Below, in pieces: positions 22,977 through 32,129 of a stretch of DNA of 64,000 nucleotides; within the stretch, counting starts at the first letter, position 1, and every line of letters begins with the position of its first letter. Position numbers and translations under genes: made by a program. The notes under the pieces were generated by a model, which saw only the letters and a list, made by a program, of their open reading frames with translations, ran no database searches and was not told the origin of the DNA. This stretch comes from Phallus indusiatus. Lineage: Eukaryota > Basidiomycota > Agaricomycetes > Phallales > Phallaceae. Where the stretch lies: contig JAQFWX010000049.1 of the NCBI GenBank assembly GCA_027605045.1, positions 62,001-126,000 of the forward strand. The letters are read 5' to 3'.

Positions 22977-24383
22977 ATGTCTTCCTCCCGCGACTTTACA
23001 ATCGATCCCAGCCTCCTCGACGACGTCCCAAAATCCTTCGAGGAACGAGTTCAGTGGGCGCTCAAGAATAAGCGTCTGTATACCTTGCCAGAGCAAGAAG
23101 AAGTTCAGGCGCGCGTTCGAAACGTTGAGGACGACGCCGACCTGGAGATTGTCGAAATGCTCCAGAAGAAATACGAGAAGGAATATGGGGAGAAACGTGC
23201 TGCTTTGGCGGCAGAGAAGTTGCGGAAGCAAAAGGAGGAAGAGGAGCGTCGGGCACGGGAAGAGGAGGAGAGGCGGCAGAAAGAGGAGGAAGAGAAAAAG
23301 AGGGAAGAGGAAAGGAAAAGGAGAGAGGAGGAAAAACAACGAGAAATCGAGCGTGTCCGCGCCAAGATGATGGCGGACTACAGGAAGAAAAATCCTGAAA
23401 AGGCGAAGGTGAGTTTCCTTTAAGTTTTTTGATTTCTCGTGATCTCATTCTGTCAATAGGCTGTTTCATCGGTTGGGAAGTCAGCATTAGAGTCGTCCAA
23501 ACGGCGGCGGGAACTCTCTGACGAGGAAAACGAGGACGATACCGACGACGAGGACATACAGGAGCTCCCGCCTCCTTCGAAGAAAACCAAAACGTCGGCC
23601 CTCCCTTCGACTTCCAAAGACGGCGCGGCCGCCGTTTTAGCAAAAAGGGGCCCCGAAAGACACCCTCCATGCGACTCATGTCTGCGGAAGGAGAAGATCT
23701 GTCACGACCAGGTTGGAATCGCACTCGAGGACCCCGTCTGCTACGAGTGCAAAAAGGGCAAGACTGCGTGTCCCGCCAACGTCATTCGTAAGGCGGAAAA
23801 GGCACAGCAACAAAAGGCCGAACAAGCCTCCAAACCCAAGCCCAAACGGATTTACAAGTCCAAAGCGCGGAAGACGTCGTCCCAACCAGCGGTGGTCGAT
23901 TCCGGGGACGAAAACGAGGGTCCGATTGCCCAAGCCATCCTGGCGGGCTTTACGCTGGTGGCCAACGCGATTGAACGGGCGGGGCGCGACCAACGTGAGG
24001 GTTTGGCGTCGTTGGCATTTGAAGTCGCGACTATCGCGCGAAATATGCCTTCGCCAAAAGCGACTCCACAACCCCAATACCAATCGCCCACGGTTTATAG
24101 GGGCTCCCCTTCGATAGAGAGGGACGCTAGGCTGTTGTCTTTAGGGCAACAGCACGAGGCTATGGACAGGGAGGAGCGGTTGAGAGAAGAAAAAATTAGG
24201 GCGGCCCAACGCGTTTTTGAGAGGGCAGAAGCAGAGGCAGCGGCGCGTACGGAAGAGGTCAACACTGGTGCATCCAGCGTTGACAAGGGCAAGGGTAAGG
24301 CAAGGGCAGAGGATGGGGAAGATGATAAGGAAGGTTCCGGAGACAAAGGAGAAGAGGGAGAGGAAGAAGGTCCGCTAGTATGA
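22977..24383 (+). CDS. Antisense Zn2Cys6-like coiled-coil protein carried by the Gypsy element
   Basis: Two exons (22977-23408 and 23460-24383) join in phase 0 with a GTGAGT donor and AATAG acceptor, giving 451 aa. Order: short N-terminus with FTIDPSLLDDVPKSFEERVQ; a long Glu/Arg/Lys coiled coil (about residues 70-140); an acidic stretch (SDEENEDDTDDEDIQELPPP) with a basic KKTK; then a cysteine cluster C-x2-C-x6-C-x12-C-x2-C-x6-C (CDSCLRKEKIC ... CYECKKGKTAC), which fits the fungal Zn2Cys6 binuclear cluster spacing; then a helical region (AQAILAGFTLVANAIERAGR), and an acidic, Gly/Lys-rich end. A DNA-binding or regulatory role is likely but not shown. The gene lies inside the element, opposite to pol and convergent with it, between pol and the 3' LTR, so it is probably element-borne. 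It is intact and spliced, unlike gag. Confidence 0.8.
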
Positions 24384-24660
24384 ACGGACAAAAGTAGAGT
24401 AGAAATGGACAAATCTAGCTAGTAGTTTTTGTGTATCAAATGACCGTAAGAACTTAGCCAAAAAGGCTGTACCAATATAATGTAATTTTGTTTTGTTTTA
24501 AATTTTGACGCGAAATAACGGAAAATGTGAGAAATAATTGTGAAAGAATATTCCGTGAAAGAAAGAGAGAAAAGAAAGTGAAACGAAGTTATAATCATGA
24601 AAACGGTGAAAGAACGAGCGTTGGAGAGCAAACAATCAATACCATAACGTATCATACCAC

Positions 24661-27600
24661 TTATGTACGGCTTATGACATTCCAATTAGGACCTGGTTTA
24701 TCCGGATATTTTCTGTGAAAGTCTTCGACTAGTTCGCTAGCGTTTTCGAGTTCTGTAGCGATGAGCCAAGAAGACTCTTCATCAGTTCCGTCATAACCTA
24801 GCCATTTTACCAAATATAGTAACGGTACTGCACGACGTCGATCGATTTTAGAATCAAGTATCGACTCTATTTCGTATTCGAGGTCGCCTTCAATCTCGAC
24901 AGGAGCTGGAGGGTCTTGGACACGTCCAGGGATGGTATTCTCTGTATGCGGCTCGAGCATCGACAAATGAAACACTGGATGAACTGAACGATAATCGTTA
25001 GGCAATCTAAGTGTTCTAGTAACGTCATTAGGCTTAGCGATGATTTCAAATGGGCCTAAGTATTTTGCTGCGAGCTTTTTAGAGGGTCTTGTTGTCGAGA
25101 AGAATTCGGCTTTAACGTAGGCTTTGGTCCCTATATTGAAAGGAGGTGGTTTAGAACGACGTTCGTCTGCTGGTCCTTGATAGCGTTTCTGAGCTAGTTT
25201 GATTTGTTCCTTAAGTTCTTCGTGAATTTCTTCGAGCTTGTTGATAAACGACTCTGCTCGAGAAGATGTTAGTTCAACGTTGTCGCGTATCGTGAGACTA
25301 GGGTGATATCCTTTGTTAGCAAAGAATGGAGATATACCCGTAGTAGCACTAGCTGCGTTGTTGAATGCAAATTCTGCAACAGGAAGCAAATCGGACCAAT
25401 CGTCTTGCTGGTAGTTGCAATATATGCGGATGTATTGCTCCAATGTTTGATTAGTTCTTTCCGTTTGTCCATCACCTTCGGGATGATATCCAGAAGTGAA
25501 ATGAAGGTTCATATTAAGGGCTTTGCCCAAAGAGCGAAAGAAATGAGAGACAAACTCTGAACCTCTGTCTGACGTTACATGGGATGGGACACCATGCTTC
25601 GAAAAGACATGTAAAACAAAGAGGCTAGCGAGTTGTTGCGATGAAATGGTATCGTGAGTTGGAATGAAAATAGCGTATTTCGTTAGCCGGTCAACAACGA
25701 CAAGAATTGAAGTATAACCACTGGAAGCAGGTAAATGCTCGATGAAGTCCATAGAGATCGAATCCCAAGGACGTATAGGTACGGGAAGTTGTTTAAGAAA
25801 TCCGTATGGTTTATGTCGCTGTGATTTACCACGAGGACAGTCGATACAAGAGCTACAAAACTCTTTAACCATATCACGAAGGTTTGGCCAGACGTATTCG
25901 CGACGTATAAGTTCAAGGGTCTTGGTCTGTCCGAAATGTCCAGATACGGGATGATCATGTTTATACTGAAGGACACGAAGTCGGAGGTCTTCAGCTGCCG
26001 GAACGAAGATACGACCATCACATCTAAGGAATCCGCGATCATCCACAGTCCAACGAGGATTGGAACGATCGTGTAAATGAAGTTGCGCGACTGGATCATG
26101 AGGAAGCGCAGTGAGAATGTCGTCATGAAGCTTGTTAATGTCCATGATAATAGCGCTACGGAGAATAGGAGCGTGAAGAATGGTAGCATTTAACGACACC
26201 TTTAATTGTTCTGAAGTGAAAATCGGCTTCAAATTTTGTGGGTTAACGTCGGCATAGTCGCTTATCCCCTCTTTAAGGTAGACGTCCCATCGTCTAGTGA
26301 GAGAATCAGGTTTAGTACCCAAGCGACCAGGACGGAAATTAATATTAAGATTAAATTGAGATAAAAATTCGGACCATCTCGCTTGACGGCGAGTAAGTGT
26401 TTTTGTTGTGGAAAAATAAGTGAGATTTTTGTGATCCGTGAAGACGTCAACAGGAAAAGTAGATCCTTCAAGGTAATGACGCCATTTTTGAAAAGCTTCA
26501 AATATCGCAAGTAATTCTTTGTCGTGAACATCGTAATTGAGTTCTGGAGGAGAAAAAGTACGGGAATGAAAAGCGATTGGGTGTAATTCGTTTGTCGCAT
26601 CGTATTGAGATAATATAGCTGCGAGAGCATAGTCAGACGCGTCCGTCTCGACTATAATAGGCCGGTCTGGTACCCAGTGAGCTAGCACTGGTGCAGTTGT
26701 AAAAGACTTTTTCAAAGTGTCGAATGCACGTTGGCAATCGTCGGTCCAGTTCCAAGGTGCACCTTTACGCGTAAGTCGAGTGAGAGGTATTGTTATTTGC
26801 GAGTATTGATCAATAAAACGACGATAGAAGTTTGCAAATCCAAGAAATGATTGAATATCCTTAACTTTGCGCGGAACAGGCCAGTCAATGATCTGTTTAA
26901 CTTTGCCGGTATCCATCGCAAGTCCAGATGAATCCAAAACATATCCAAGAAACTCTACACGATCCTTATGAAATTCGCATTTCTTCGGCGACGCATATAG
27001 GTTGTGTTGCCGGAGACGTTTGAGAACTTCTTTGACGTGTTGTTTATGCGAGGAAATGTCGTCTGAGTAAATGAGGATATCATCGAGATAAACGACGACA
27101 CAATGATCGAGTAGGTCGCCTAAAATATCGTTCATGAAGCGTTGGAAAGCAGCGGGAGCGTTGGATAATCCAAATGGCATGACAAGCCATTCAAAAGATC
27201 CATAACGGGTTCTGAACGCTGTCTTCCATTCATCACCTTCCGCGATACGCACAAGGTGATATGCGTGCTTCAAATCGATCTTGGTATATATGCGGGCTTT
27301 TCGAGGAGCGTCTAGTAAATCCGAGATAAGTGGTAACGGATACTTATCCTTTTTACTAATTTTGTTGAGTCCGCGAAAATCCACACAAAGACGTAAGGAA
27401 CCGTCTTTTTTCTTGACGAAAAGGACTGGGGCGCCATGAGGAGAATTGGAATGGCGAATAAAACCAGTCTTCAAATTATCATCGATAAATTCTCGGAGAG
27501 ATTCTAATTCCAAGGGCGAAAGAGAATAGATGGGTCCTAGAGGAGGAGTTTTGCCATCTTCGAGTTCAATCTTCAAATCGTATGATCGATGTGGCGCCAG

Positions 27601-28257
27601 AGTGTCGGCTTTGACACCACTAAATACGTCTGCAAATTCTCGGTAGTCTTCAGGTATAGACATCTCGTTAAAGTCGGGATCCACAGCTGCGGAATAAGAC
27701 TTGACTTTTGGATCGGTGACTGCTAACCGAAAAACAACAGAGCCAGAAGAGTTGGCTGCGTGAAGAAAAGCTGCGGCGTTAACAAGAGATACTGAAGGAC
27801 GAGAAGTGGCGGTTGGAATAGCTGAGGCATTTCGCGTGTTTGATTGAGTAGCGGAAAAGGACGATTCGGCCTTGTCAGAAGATAATCGTATGTTGTCTGG
27901 GAATTTGATACTGCCCAATACCCAGTTAATCGACGGATTATAGCGGGTGAGCCAGTCGTATCCTAAGACGAAATCACAATTAGCTTCCAACTTCGTAACG
28001 AGAAAAGAAATCGATAAAGTGTCACTACTAGGAAAAGTTACATTTAAAACTATCTTCCGAGTGATAAAAGAATTTGTAGTCCCATCAATAAGAAATAAAG
28101 GAATAGGGTCGATGGTCTGAAATGGAAGGGCATATTTATCTACTATTTTTTCATTTATAAAACAGTGCGTCGATCCCGAGTCGACCATGCACTTAAAAGG
28201 AGAAGGAGAAAAAGGAACAGAAAGGGAAATCATAAAAGAATCAGAGAAAACAGGCAT
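24661..28257 (-). CDS. Gypsy Pol polyprotein: protease, RT, RNase H, integrase, chromodomain
   Basis: A single 1198-aa open frame without stops. Order: aspartic protease (CMVDSGSTHCFINEKIV); reverse transcriptase with RGLNKISKKDKYPLPLI, YTKIDLKHAYHLVRI, FGLSNAPAAFQRFMNDIL and the catalytic CVVVYLDDILIYSD; RNase H starting at IIVETDASDYALAAILSQ, with LLAIFEAFQKWRHYLEG; integrase with the HHCC zinc finger (HPVSGHFG ... CSSCIDC) and the D,D,E core (ISMDFIEHLP, VTSDRGSEFVSHFF, TERTNQTLEQYIR); and a C-terminal chromodomain (YLVKWLGYDGTDEESSWLI). The chromodomain places it in the chromovirus clade, where it usually guides integration to heterochromatin. The start used is the first ATG before the protease; translation may instead be coupled to gag upstream. 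All catalytic motifs appear intact. Confidence 0.95.
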   Translation of the reverse strand: MPVFSDSFMISLSVPFSPSPFKCMVDSGSTHCFINEKIVDKYALPFQTIDPIPLFLIDGTTNSFITRKIVLNVTFPSSDTLSISFLVTKLEANCDFVLGYDWLTRYNPSINWVLGSIKFPDNIRLSSDKAESSFSATQSNTRNASAIPTATSRPSVSLVNAAAFLHAANSSGSVVFRLAVTDPKVKSYSAAVDPDFNEMSIPEDYREFADVFSGVKADTLAPHRSYDLKIELEDGKTPPLGPIYSLSPLELESLREFIDDNLKTGFIRHSNSPHGAPVLFVKKKDGSLRLCVDFRGLNKISKKDKYPLPLISDLLDAPRKARIYTKIDLKHAYHLVRIAEGDEWKTAFRTRYGSFEWLVMPFGLSNAPAAFQRFMNDILGDLLDHCVVVYLDDILIYSDDISSHKQHVKEVLKRLRQHNLYASPKKCEFHKDRVEFLGYVLDSSGLAMDTGKVKQIIDWPVPRKVKDIQSFLGFANFYRRFIDQYSQITIPLTRLTRKGAPWNWTDDCQRAFDTLKKSFTTAPVLAHWVPDRPIIVETDASDYALAAILSQYDATNELHPIAFHSRTFSPPELNYDVHDKELLAIFEAFQKWRHYLEGSTFPVDVFTDHKNLTYFSTTKTLTRRQARWSEFLSQFNLNINFRPGRLGTKPDSLTRRWDVYLKEGISDYADVNPQNLKPIFTSEQLKVSLNATILHAPILRSAIIMDINKLHDDILTALPHDPVAQLHLHDRSNPRWTVDDRGFLRCDGRIFVPAAEDLRLRVLQYKHDHPVSGHFGQTKTLELIRREYVWPNLRDMVKEFCSSCIDCPRGKSQRHKPYGFLKQLPVPIRPWDSISMDFIEHLPASSGYTSILVVVDRLTKYAIFIPTHDTISSQQLASLFVLHVFSKHGVPSHVTSDRGSEFVSHFFRSLGKALNMNLHFTSGYHPEGDGQTERTNQTLEQYIRIYCNYQQDDWSDLLPVAEFAFNNAASATTGISPFFANKGYHPSLTIRDNVELTSSRAESFINKLEEIHEELKEQIKLAQKRYQGPADERRSKPPPFNIGTKAYVKAEFFSTTRPSKKLAAKYLGPFEIIAKPNDVTRTLRLPNDYRSVHPVFHLSMLEPHTENTIPGRVQDPPAPVEIEGDLEYEIESILDSKIDRRRAVPLLYLVKWLGYDGTDEESSWLIATELENASELVEDFHRKYPDKPGPNWNVISRT

Positions 28258-28331
28258 AGACCGTAAAACTACTTTACTAGTACCACCGACTACGGCTACG
28301 TTGGCGCGTACTGAACCTTCCCGACTAACAT

Positions 28332-29250
28332 CTAGTTCTTGGATGCACTAGACCCAGGTTGAGCTGAGTCAGTGACTGTAGGTTGGGACTTAGAGTCCAC
28401 AGGAGTACGTACGACGGGAGGTGCACTTCGAGACGTGTTGTTACTGTTCCGACCTCCGCCGTTGTTGAAGGTTCGACGACCACGAGGTTGGTTGGCAGCA
28501 GTCGTAGCTGGAGGGTTAGTTCGACGGTTTCTAGGACATTCGCGAGACATATGGCCACGTTGACCACAGATAAAGCACAATTGTTGATCAAGACGACGTT
28601 GTCGTTCGGCAGACAAGGGAGTCGAACCAGAGTTCCTATTGTTGGAGTTGTTGCTGTTAGAGGTACGACTATTGTTACCGAAACGACTAGGAATGGGAGC
28701 CCGATCAGGCCTATAATTTCTAAAGTTCGTGCCACGCCAAATGTTTCCACGTATCGGACGATTGTTTTGGGAGTTCCGATGGTTGTTGTTTGAGTTGGAG
28801 CTCGACGACGAATTGTTGTTACGGGAACGATTGTCGGAAGAGGACGATGACGACTGTTGGGACTTTTTCCGACCTTCATATTCCCAATAATGTGCGTCAA
28901 ACTCTTGAACTGCTATCCTCAACGCTGCATAAGTAGACGTATCACGATCCGAGTTATATATGCGGTCGACAAGACGTCTAGGCAGTTTCTCCCATAAAAT
29001 CCGACGGAGAGAACTGGCGTTGAAGTTAGTGCGCGTAGCATACTTGGTGAACTGAACAAAGAAATTGGACGCTTTCATGCTGTCGGAAAACGTCAGGCGC
29101 ATTAACGCCTTTTCAGCATCATCCTCAGGAGAGAACGAGCTGAAGGCCTGAGTGAGGGTTTCGATGAAAGATTCCCAATTAGTAAAGAACGGGTAGTCTT
29201 GAAGATCTTCATCACCAGACTCAAGGAAGGGTTGAAAGAAACTAAGAGCA
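28332..29250 (-). pseudogene. Gypsy gag, 3' portion with CCHC zinc knuckle
   Basis: Continues the capsid reading frame (FFQPFLESGDEDLQDYPFF, ESFIETLTQAFSSFSPEDDA, QFTKYATRTNFNASSLRRI). It ends in a Ser/Asn/Arg-rich nucleocapsid with one zinc knuckle CFICGQRGHMSREC. Stop at 28332-28334, 74 bp before the pol ATG and in another frame. The capsid sequence is broken at 29250 by the solo LTR insertion: the residues before the break (FLRGTAL) continue exactly on the other side at 29603. It is called a pseudogene because the reading frame is physically interrupted here. Confidence 0.85.
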
Positions 29251-29602
29251 TGTCACGGTACGCTAGCGCCTTTTCCGATTATTCGATTTCTTCGATTTCT
29301 TTCGGTTTCATTTCGTGTTACGATTTCCTCCATTTCCCGTACTTTGCCGTTTCCATTAGTTCCATCGTTTTCTCGATTTTTCGATCTCTTCGATTTCCCT
29401 CGATTTCTGTCTATATCTCCTCGGATCCCATGGGGATCAGTTGGGCGCTTCGTATCCTGTACTTATATGCGTTTTCCCTAGAGGGGGATACCTAAGCTTG
29501 TTCTCTTAGGTTTTCCCTCCTCTAGGTGAGTAGTTAGTCGCTGCCCCTCAATAGATCTTAGGTTTTCCCTCCTCTAGGTGTGTGCCCTGAGTCGCCCTAA
29601 CA
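29251..29602. mobile_element. Solo LTR of a second family inside gag (352 bp)
   Basis: Starts TGTCACGGTACG and ends CGCCCTAACA, so it has the TGT...ACA ends of an LTR. It is flanked by GAGCA at 29246-29250 and again at 29603-29607. Removing it and one GAGCA restores the gag frame. It contains the repeated block TTAGGTTTTCCCTCCTCTAGGT (at about 29505 and 29560) and pyrimidine-rich TTCGATTTC repeats. It has no internal genes and no similarity that I can see to the 866-bp LTRs. Confidence 0.85.
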
Positions 29603-29861
29603 GAGCAGTGCCGCGAAGAAAAGAGAGAGCATAAAAGATACGTTGCCAGTCCAGACTAAAGTCAGCTGGACGAGCACGAAAGACGAGATGACATTGAGTG
29701 AAAAAATTAGCAATTTTATCCGGGTCCGTTCCGTCAAACGTTTCTGGTTCCTTGACGGTAGCACGGGAACGAGAGACGTTGAGTTGAGCAGTCTGAATCG
29801 ACTGTTGACTGGAGAGGAGGGCGGTGTAACGATCCGAAGAATATAGCTTAGTGTATACCGG
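29603..29861 (-). pseudogene. Gypsy gag, middle portion
   Basis: Open frame with typical capsid N-terminal sequence: SSDRYTALLSSQQSIQTAQL, VKEPETFDGTDPDKIANFF, QCHLVFRARPADFSLDWQR, ALSFLRGTAL. It is joined on its 3' side to 28332-29250 across the solo LTR. On its 5' side the frame meets a TAG upstream of about 29861; the gag N-terminus is 2.3 kb away at 32130-32984. CATAG at 29862-29866 could act as a splice acceptor, or the interval could be an insertion. Confidence 0.7.
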
Positions 29862-30694
29862 CTATGAGTGATCGGAATAACTACGAGATATTTGATTATA
29901 GAGGTCGTTAGTCTACCGTGGAGCGGGTCCTGGTGCTGATTTCGGGTAAGGAGAGAACGAGTAAATGGGGAATGGGGATGTGTGGATGTATGCGCTGATA
30001 TCGAAACCAACACAGACAAAACACCAACAACAACTGCAACGACTAGGAGAGATCGTATGCAAATGTGTAAGTGAGGATGAACAGAAAGTCGGCAATGAAC
30101 TTGGAATGCGACTAAAGAGAGGACCTGCAATCAATGATGACTGAATTCCTGTGCGAGTTAGTGAAAGCGATAAACTGAAATAAAATCGCTAGTTTATACT
30201 CCGAGACCTCACTCAGAGTTAATCCAAAGATAAAGATGTGAGCGTAGAATTAGACTAGAGACGAAACTTGACTTGAACTTGAACTGAGCTTGACTTAAAC
30301 TGAACTTGACTTAAACTGTGAGACAACTCGTCCGGTAGAATTGCTGCTGTTACAAGTATTTACATGCAGTATATATACTTTTCAGAGTGCATAGCATTGG
30401 TGAGACGATCACTCATCGTTCACCGGGATAACAAACAAGAGGAAACAAAAAGAACAAAAGAAATATGGAGGATAGGAGAATCGCGAGAGATTGATGGGGG
30501 TACAATTACAACAAAAGGAATCATAAACATAGATAGGGGAAAATGATGAAGCCAAAACAAAAGAATAAAAGAAAACAAAAAGAGATCAAATAAGATGAAC
30601 AAAACCGGCTCAAGACACAGCCCTTGCCTGACTCAACACCTGGCACTTCCCGCGCTGCCTCTATCCTGTACCATACCATATCATCTTATTCTTC
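29862..30694. other. Spacer inside the Gypsy element, 3' of ORF B
   Basis: About 800 bp without a gene. It includes direct repeats of GAACTTGACTT around 30266-30320 and an A-rich GAAACAAAAAG block near 30430-30590. The repeats and AT-rich composition recall non-coding regions of other retroelements, but no LTR pair could be matched. Confidence 0.4.
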
Positions 30695-31276
30695 TTACTG
30701 ATCTGGCTCTGGCTGCTGAGATCGGCTTCTTCGTGGCAGTGGAAGAATGATGTGAGGGGTAGGTAACGATGGTCGCCTCAGATCTTCGAACAGATCATTT
30801 TCCACTTCTTGATATGAGGGAGGAGGGCGAGTAAGATCATCTGAAAAGTCTGGGGGAGGTGGCATGACGGATAGGGGGGCATCGACAAATAGAAACTGTA
30901 CGTATCCATAAAACCAATTGCGGAAAACTAATCTCCATATAAGTACTCCATCCCTTTGAGCTCTCAGGAACCCGACAAACTCATACGATTCGTGCATGAC
31001 ATTGATGTCCGTTCGTTCGTATAGAGTTAGTGCTCGCGGGTATTCTAGTTCTAAATCATCGTAAGGAAGGGTTATTTCCAAAGATGGGGGAGGTGTCGTG
31101 GGGAGTACAGTATTAGGATCGATGTTGATTTCAGGGACAAGAGTGTTGTAAACGCGGATAATGGTGAGGAAGCCAGGATTTGGACCGGTTCTGAGAGAAG
31201 AACGGAACGTAAAGGGGAAGAAAGGAAGTTGTAAATATGGAATGGGATTTTGTGGGTTTTCGTTATTATTCGACAT
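30695..31276 (-). CDS. Unknown protein lodged in the gag interval, ORF B
   Basis: A 193-aa open frame. Hydrophobic and aromatic core (LPFFPFTFRSSLRTGPNPGF, IINRV-like start of the core at FLTIIRVYNTLVP, ESYEFVGFLRAQRDGVLIWR, GYVQFLFVDAPLSVMPPP) followed by a Pro-rich tail containing PPPSYQEVENDLFEDLRRP and LPLPRRSRSQQPEPDQ. There is no signal peptide, zinc site or polymerase motif. The core aligns with ORF A at 31382-32038: both have D-x-x-x-x-LP-x-x-PSP/S, a central Y-x-x-x-x-x-x-x-[FV]V, W-R/L near the C-terminal end, then F-x-F-L-[VF]-[LV]-D-[VA]-P. Same strand as gag/pol. Function unknown. Confidence 0.55.
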   Translation of the reverse strand: MSNNNENPQNPIPYLQLPFFPFTFRSSLRTGPNPGFLTIIRVYNTLVPEINIDPNTVLPTTPPPSLEITLPYDDLELEYPRALTLYERTDINVMHESYEFVGFLRAQRDGVLIWRLVFRNWFYGYVQFLFVDAPLSVMPPPPDFSDDLTRPPPSYQEVENDLFEDLRRPSLPTPHIILPLPRRSRSQQPEPDQ

Positions 31277-31381
31277 AGTGGGAATACAAGAGGAAAGGAA
31301 GCGCTAAGGGAACTGTTCAAGAAGGAAGAAGAAAAGTAAGTGGATCTGATAGTTTTTGCCTCATATGCTATCTTTATTGTT

Positions 31382-32038
31382 CTAGGTTCGTCCAAAAATG
31401 TTGGAACAAACTCGTCGGATATTTCGGAAGGATCGTTTTGTGGGAGAAGAGGGGTTGGAACGATTAGGGAAAGACTGCATTGGAGAAGTGTCGAATGATA
31501 AAGGGGAGAATCGCGATGGTGGGGTATCTTCTGGAATAGGATTCGTGGGTCTGGAAGGGCTAAGTTTTTGTGTACTCATGCCCTTCATGATTACCCATCG
31601 ACTTGGCACGTCCAGTACTAAAAACGTGAACTTGAATCCTTCTTGAGTTGCTAACCATATTCGATACAAGTCTCGTTTTGCTGATTCTGGTGTCAAATAT
31701 ATGTTAACAACTGTAAACCAGTTTAATTGCTCCTCGATATAAACTTTCTCTCCAAACATGATCCCGGGGTGAACCAGATCCGAACTTCTGCACTGACGGA
31801 TAACGATAGGTGAAGGTTCCTTCGGTAAGTGCGTGTCCCGATCGAGGTCGAGGCTTGCATATTTGGAACTATAGATATACAGAGTCGTAAAAAGATCCAA
31901 ATCGTATGTCCTGGGACTGGAAGGCGAATAGCGAAAAGGAGACATAGATTCATTATCGGAAGGAATTGGTGATTCGGTGGAGGAATTTGGAATTGGTAAA
32001 GAGACTGAGGATGAGTAATGGAACGAAAACGTAGTCAT
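31382..32038 (-). CDS. Unknown protein lodged in the gag interval, ORF A
   Basis: A 218-aa frame from MTTFSFHYSSSVSLPIPNSS. Ser/Pro-rich ends surround a core (DLFTTLYIYSSKYASLDLDR, THLPKEPSPIVIRQC, VHPGIMFGEKVYIEEQLNWF, KRDLYRIWLATQEGFKFTFL, VLDVPSRWVI). The core aligns distantly with ORF B, its downstream neighbour, so the two look like an old tandem duplication. The C-terminal region is Ser/Pro/Arg-rich (SFRNIRRVCSNIFGRT). No known family. Open frames of this length with clear core similarity to each other are unlikely to be chance. Confidence 0.55.
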   Translation of the reverse strand: MTTFSFHYSSSVSLPIPNSSTESPIPSDNESMSPFRYSPSSPRTYDLDLFTTLYIYSSKYASLDLDRDTHLPKEPSPIVIRQCRSSDLVHPGIMFGEKVYIEEQLNWFTVVNIYLTPESAKRDLYRIWLATQEGFKFTFLVLDVPSRWVIMKGMSTQKLSPSRPTNPIPEDTPPSRFSPLSFDTSPMQSFPNRSNPSSPTKRSFRNIRRVCSNIFGRT

Positions 32039-32129
32039 TTTATTGTTTTGAATTTTTGAGGCTGTGATGTTGGCGATATGGGATTTCTGGATGATTAGAA
32101 CTCCGCTTTGAACAAAAAAAGAACCTTCC

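Noticed and set aside
22971..23724. Minus-strand frames over the antisense Zn2Cys6 gene
   Set aside because: Low-complexity mirror frames of the Glu/Lys-rich coiled coil. The plus-strand frame has the intron and cysteine cluster.
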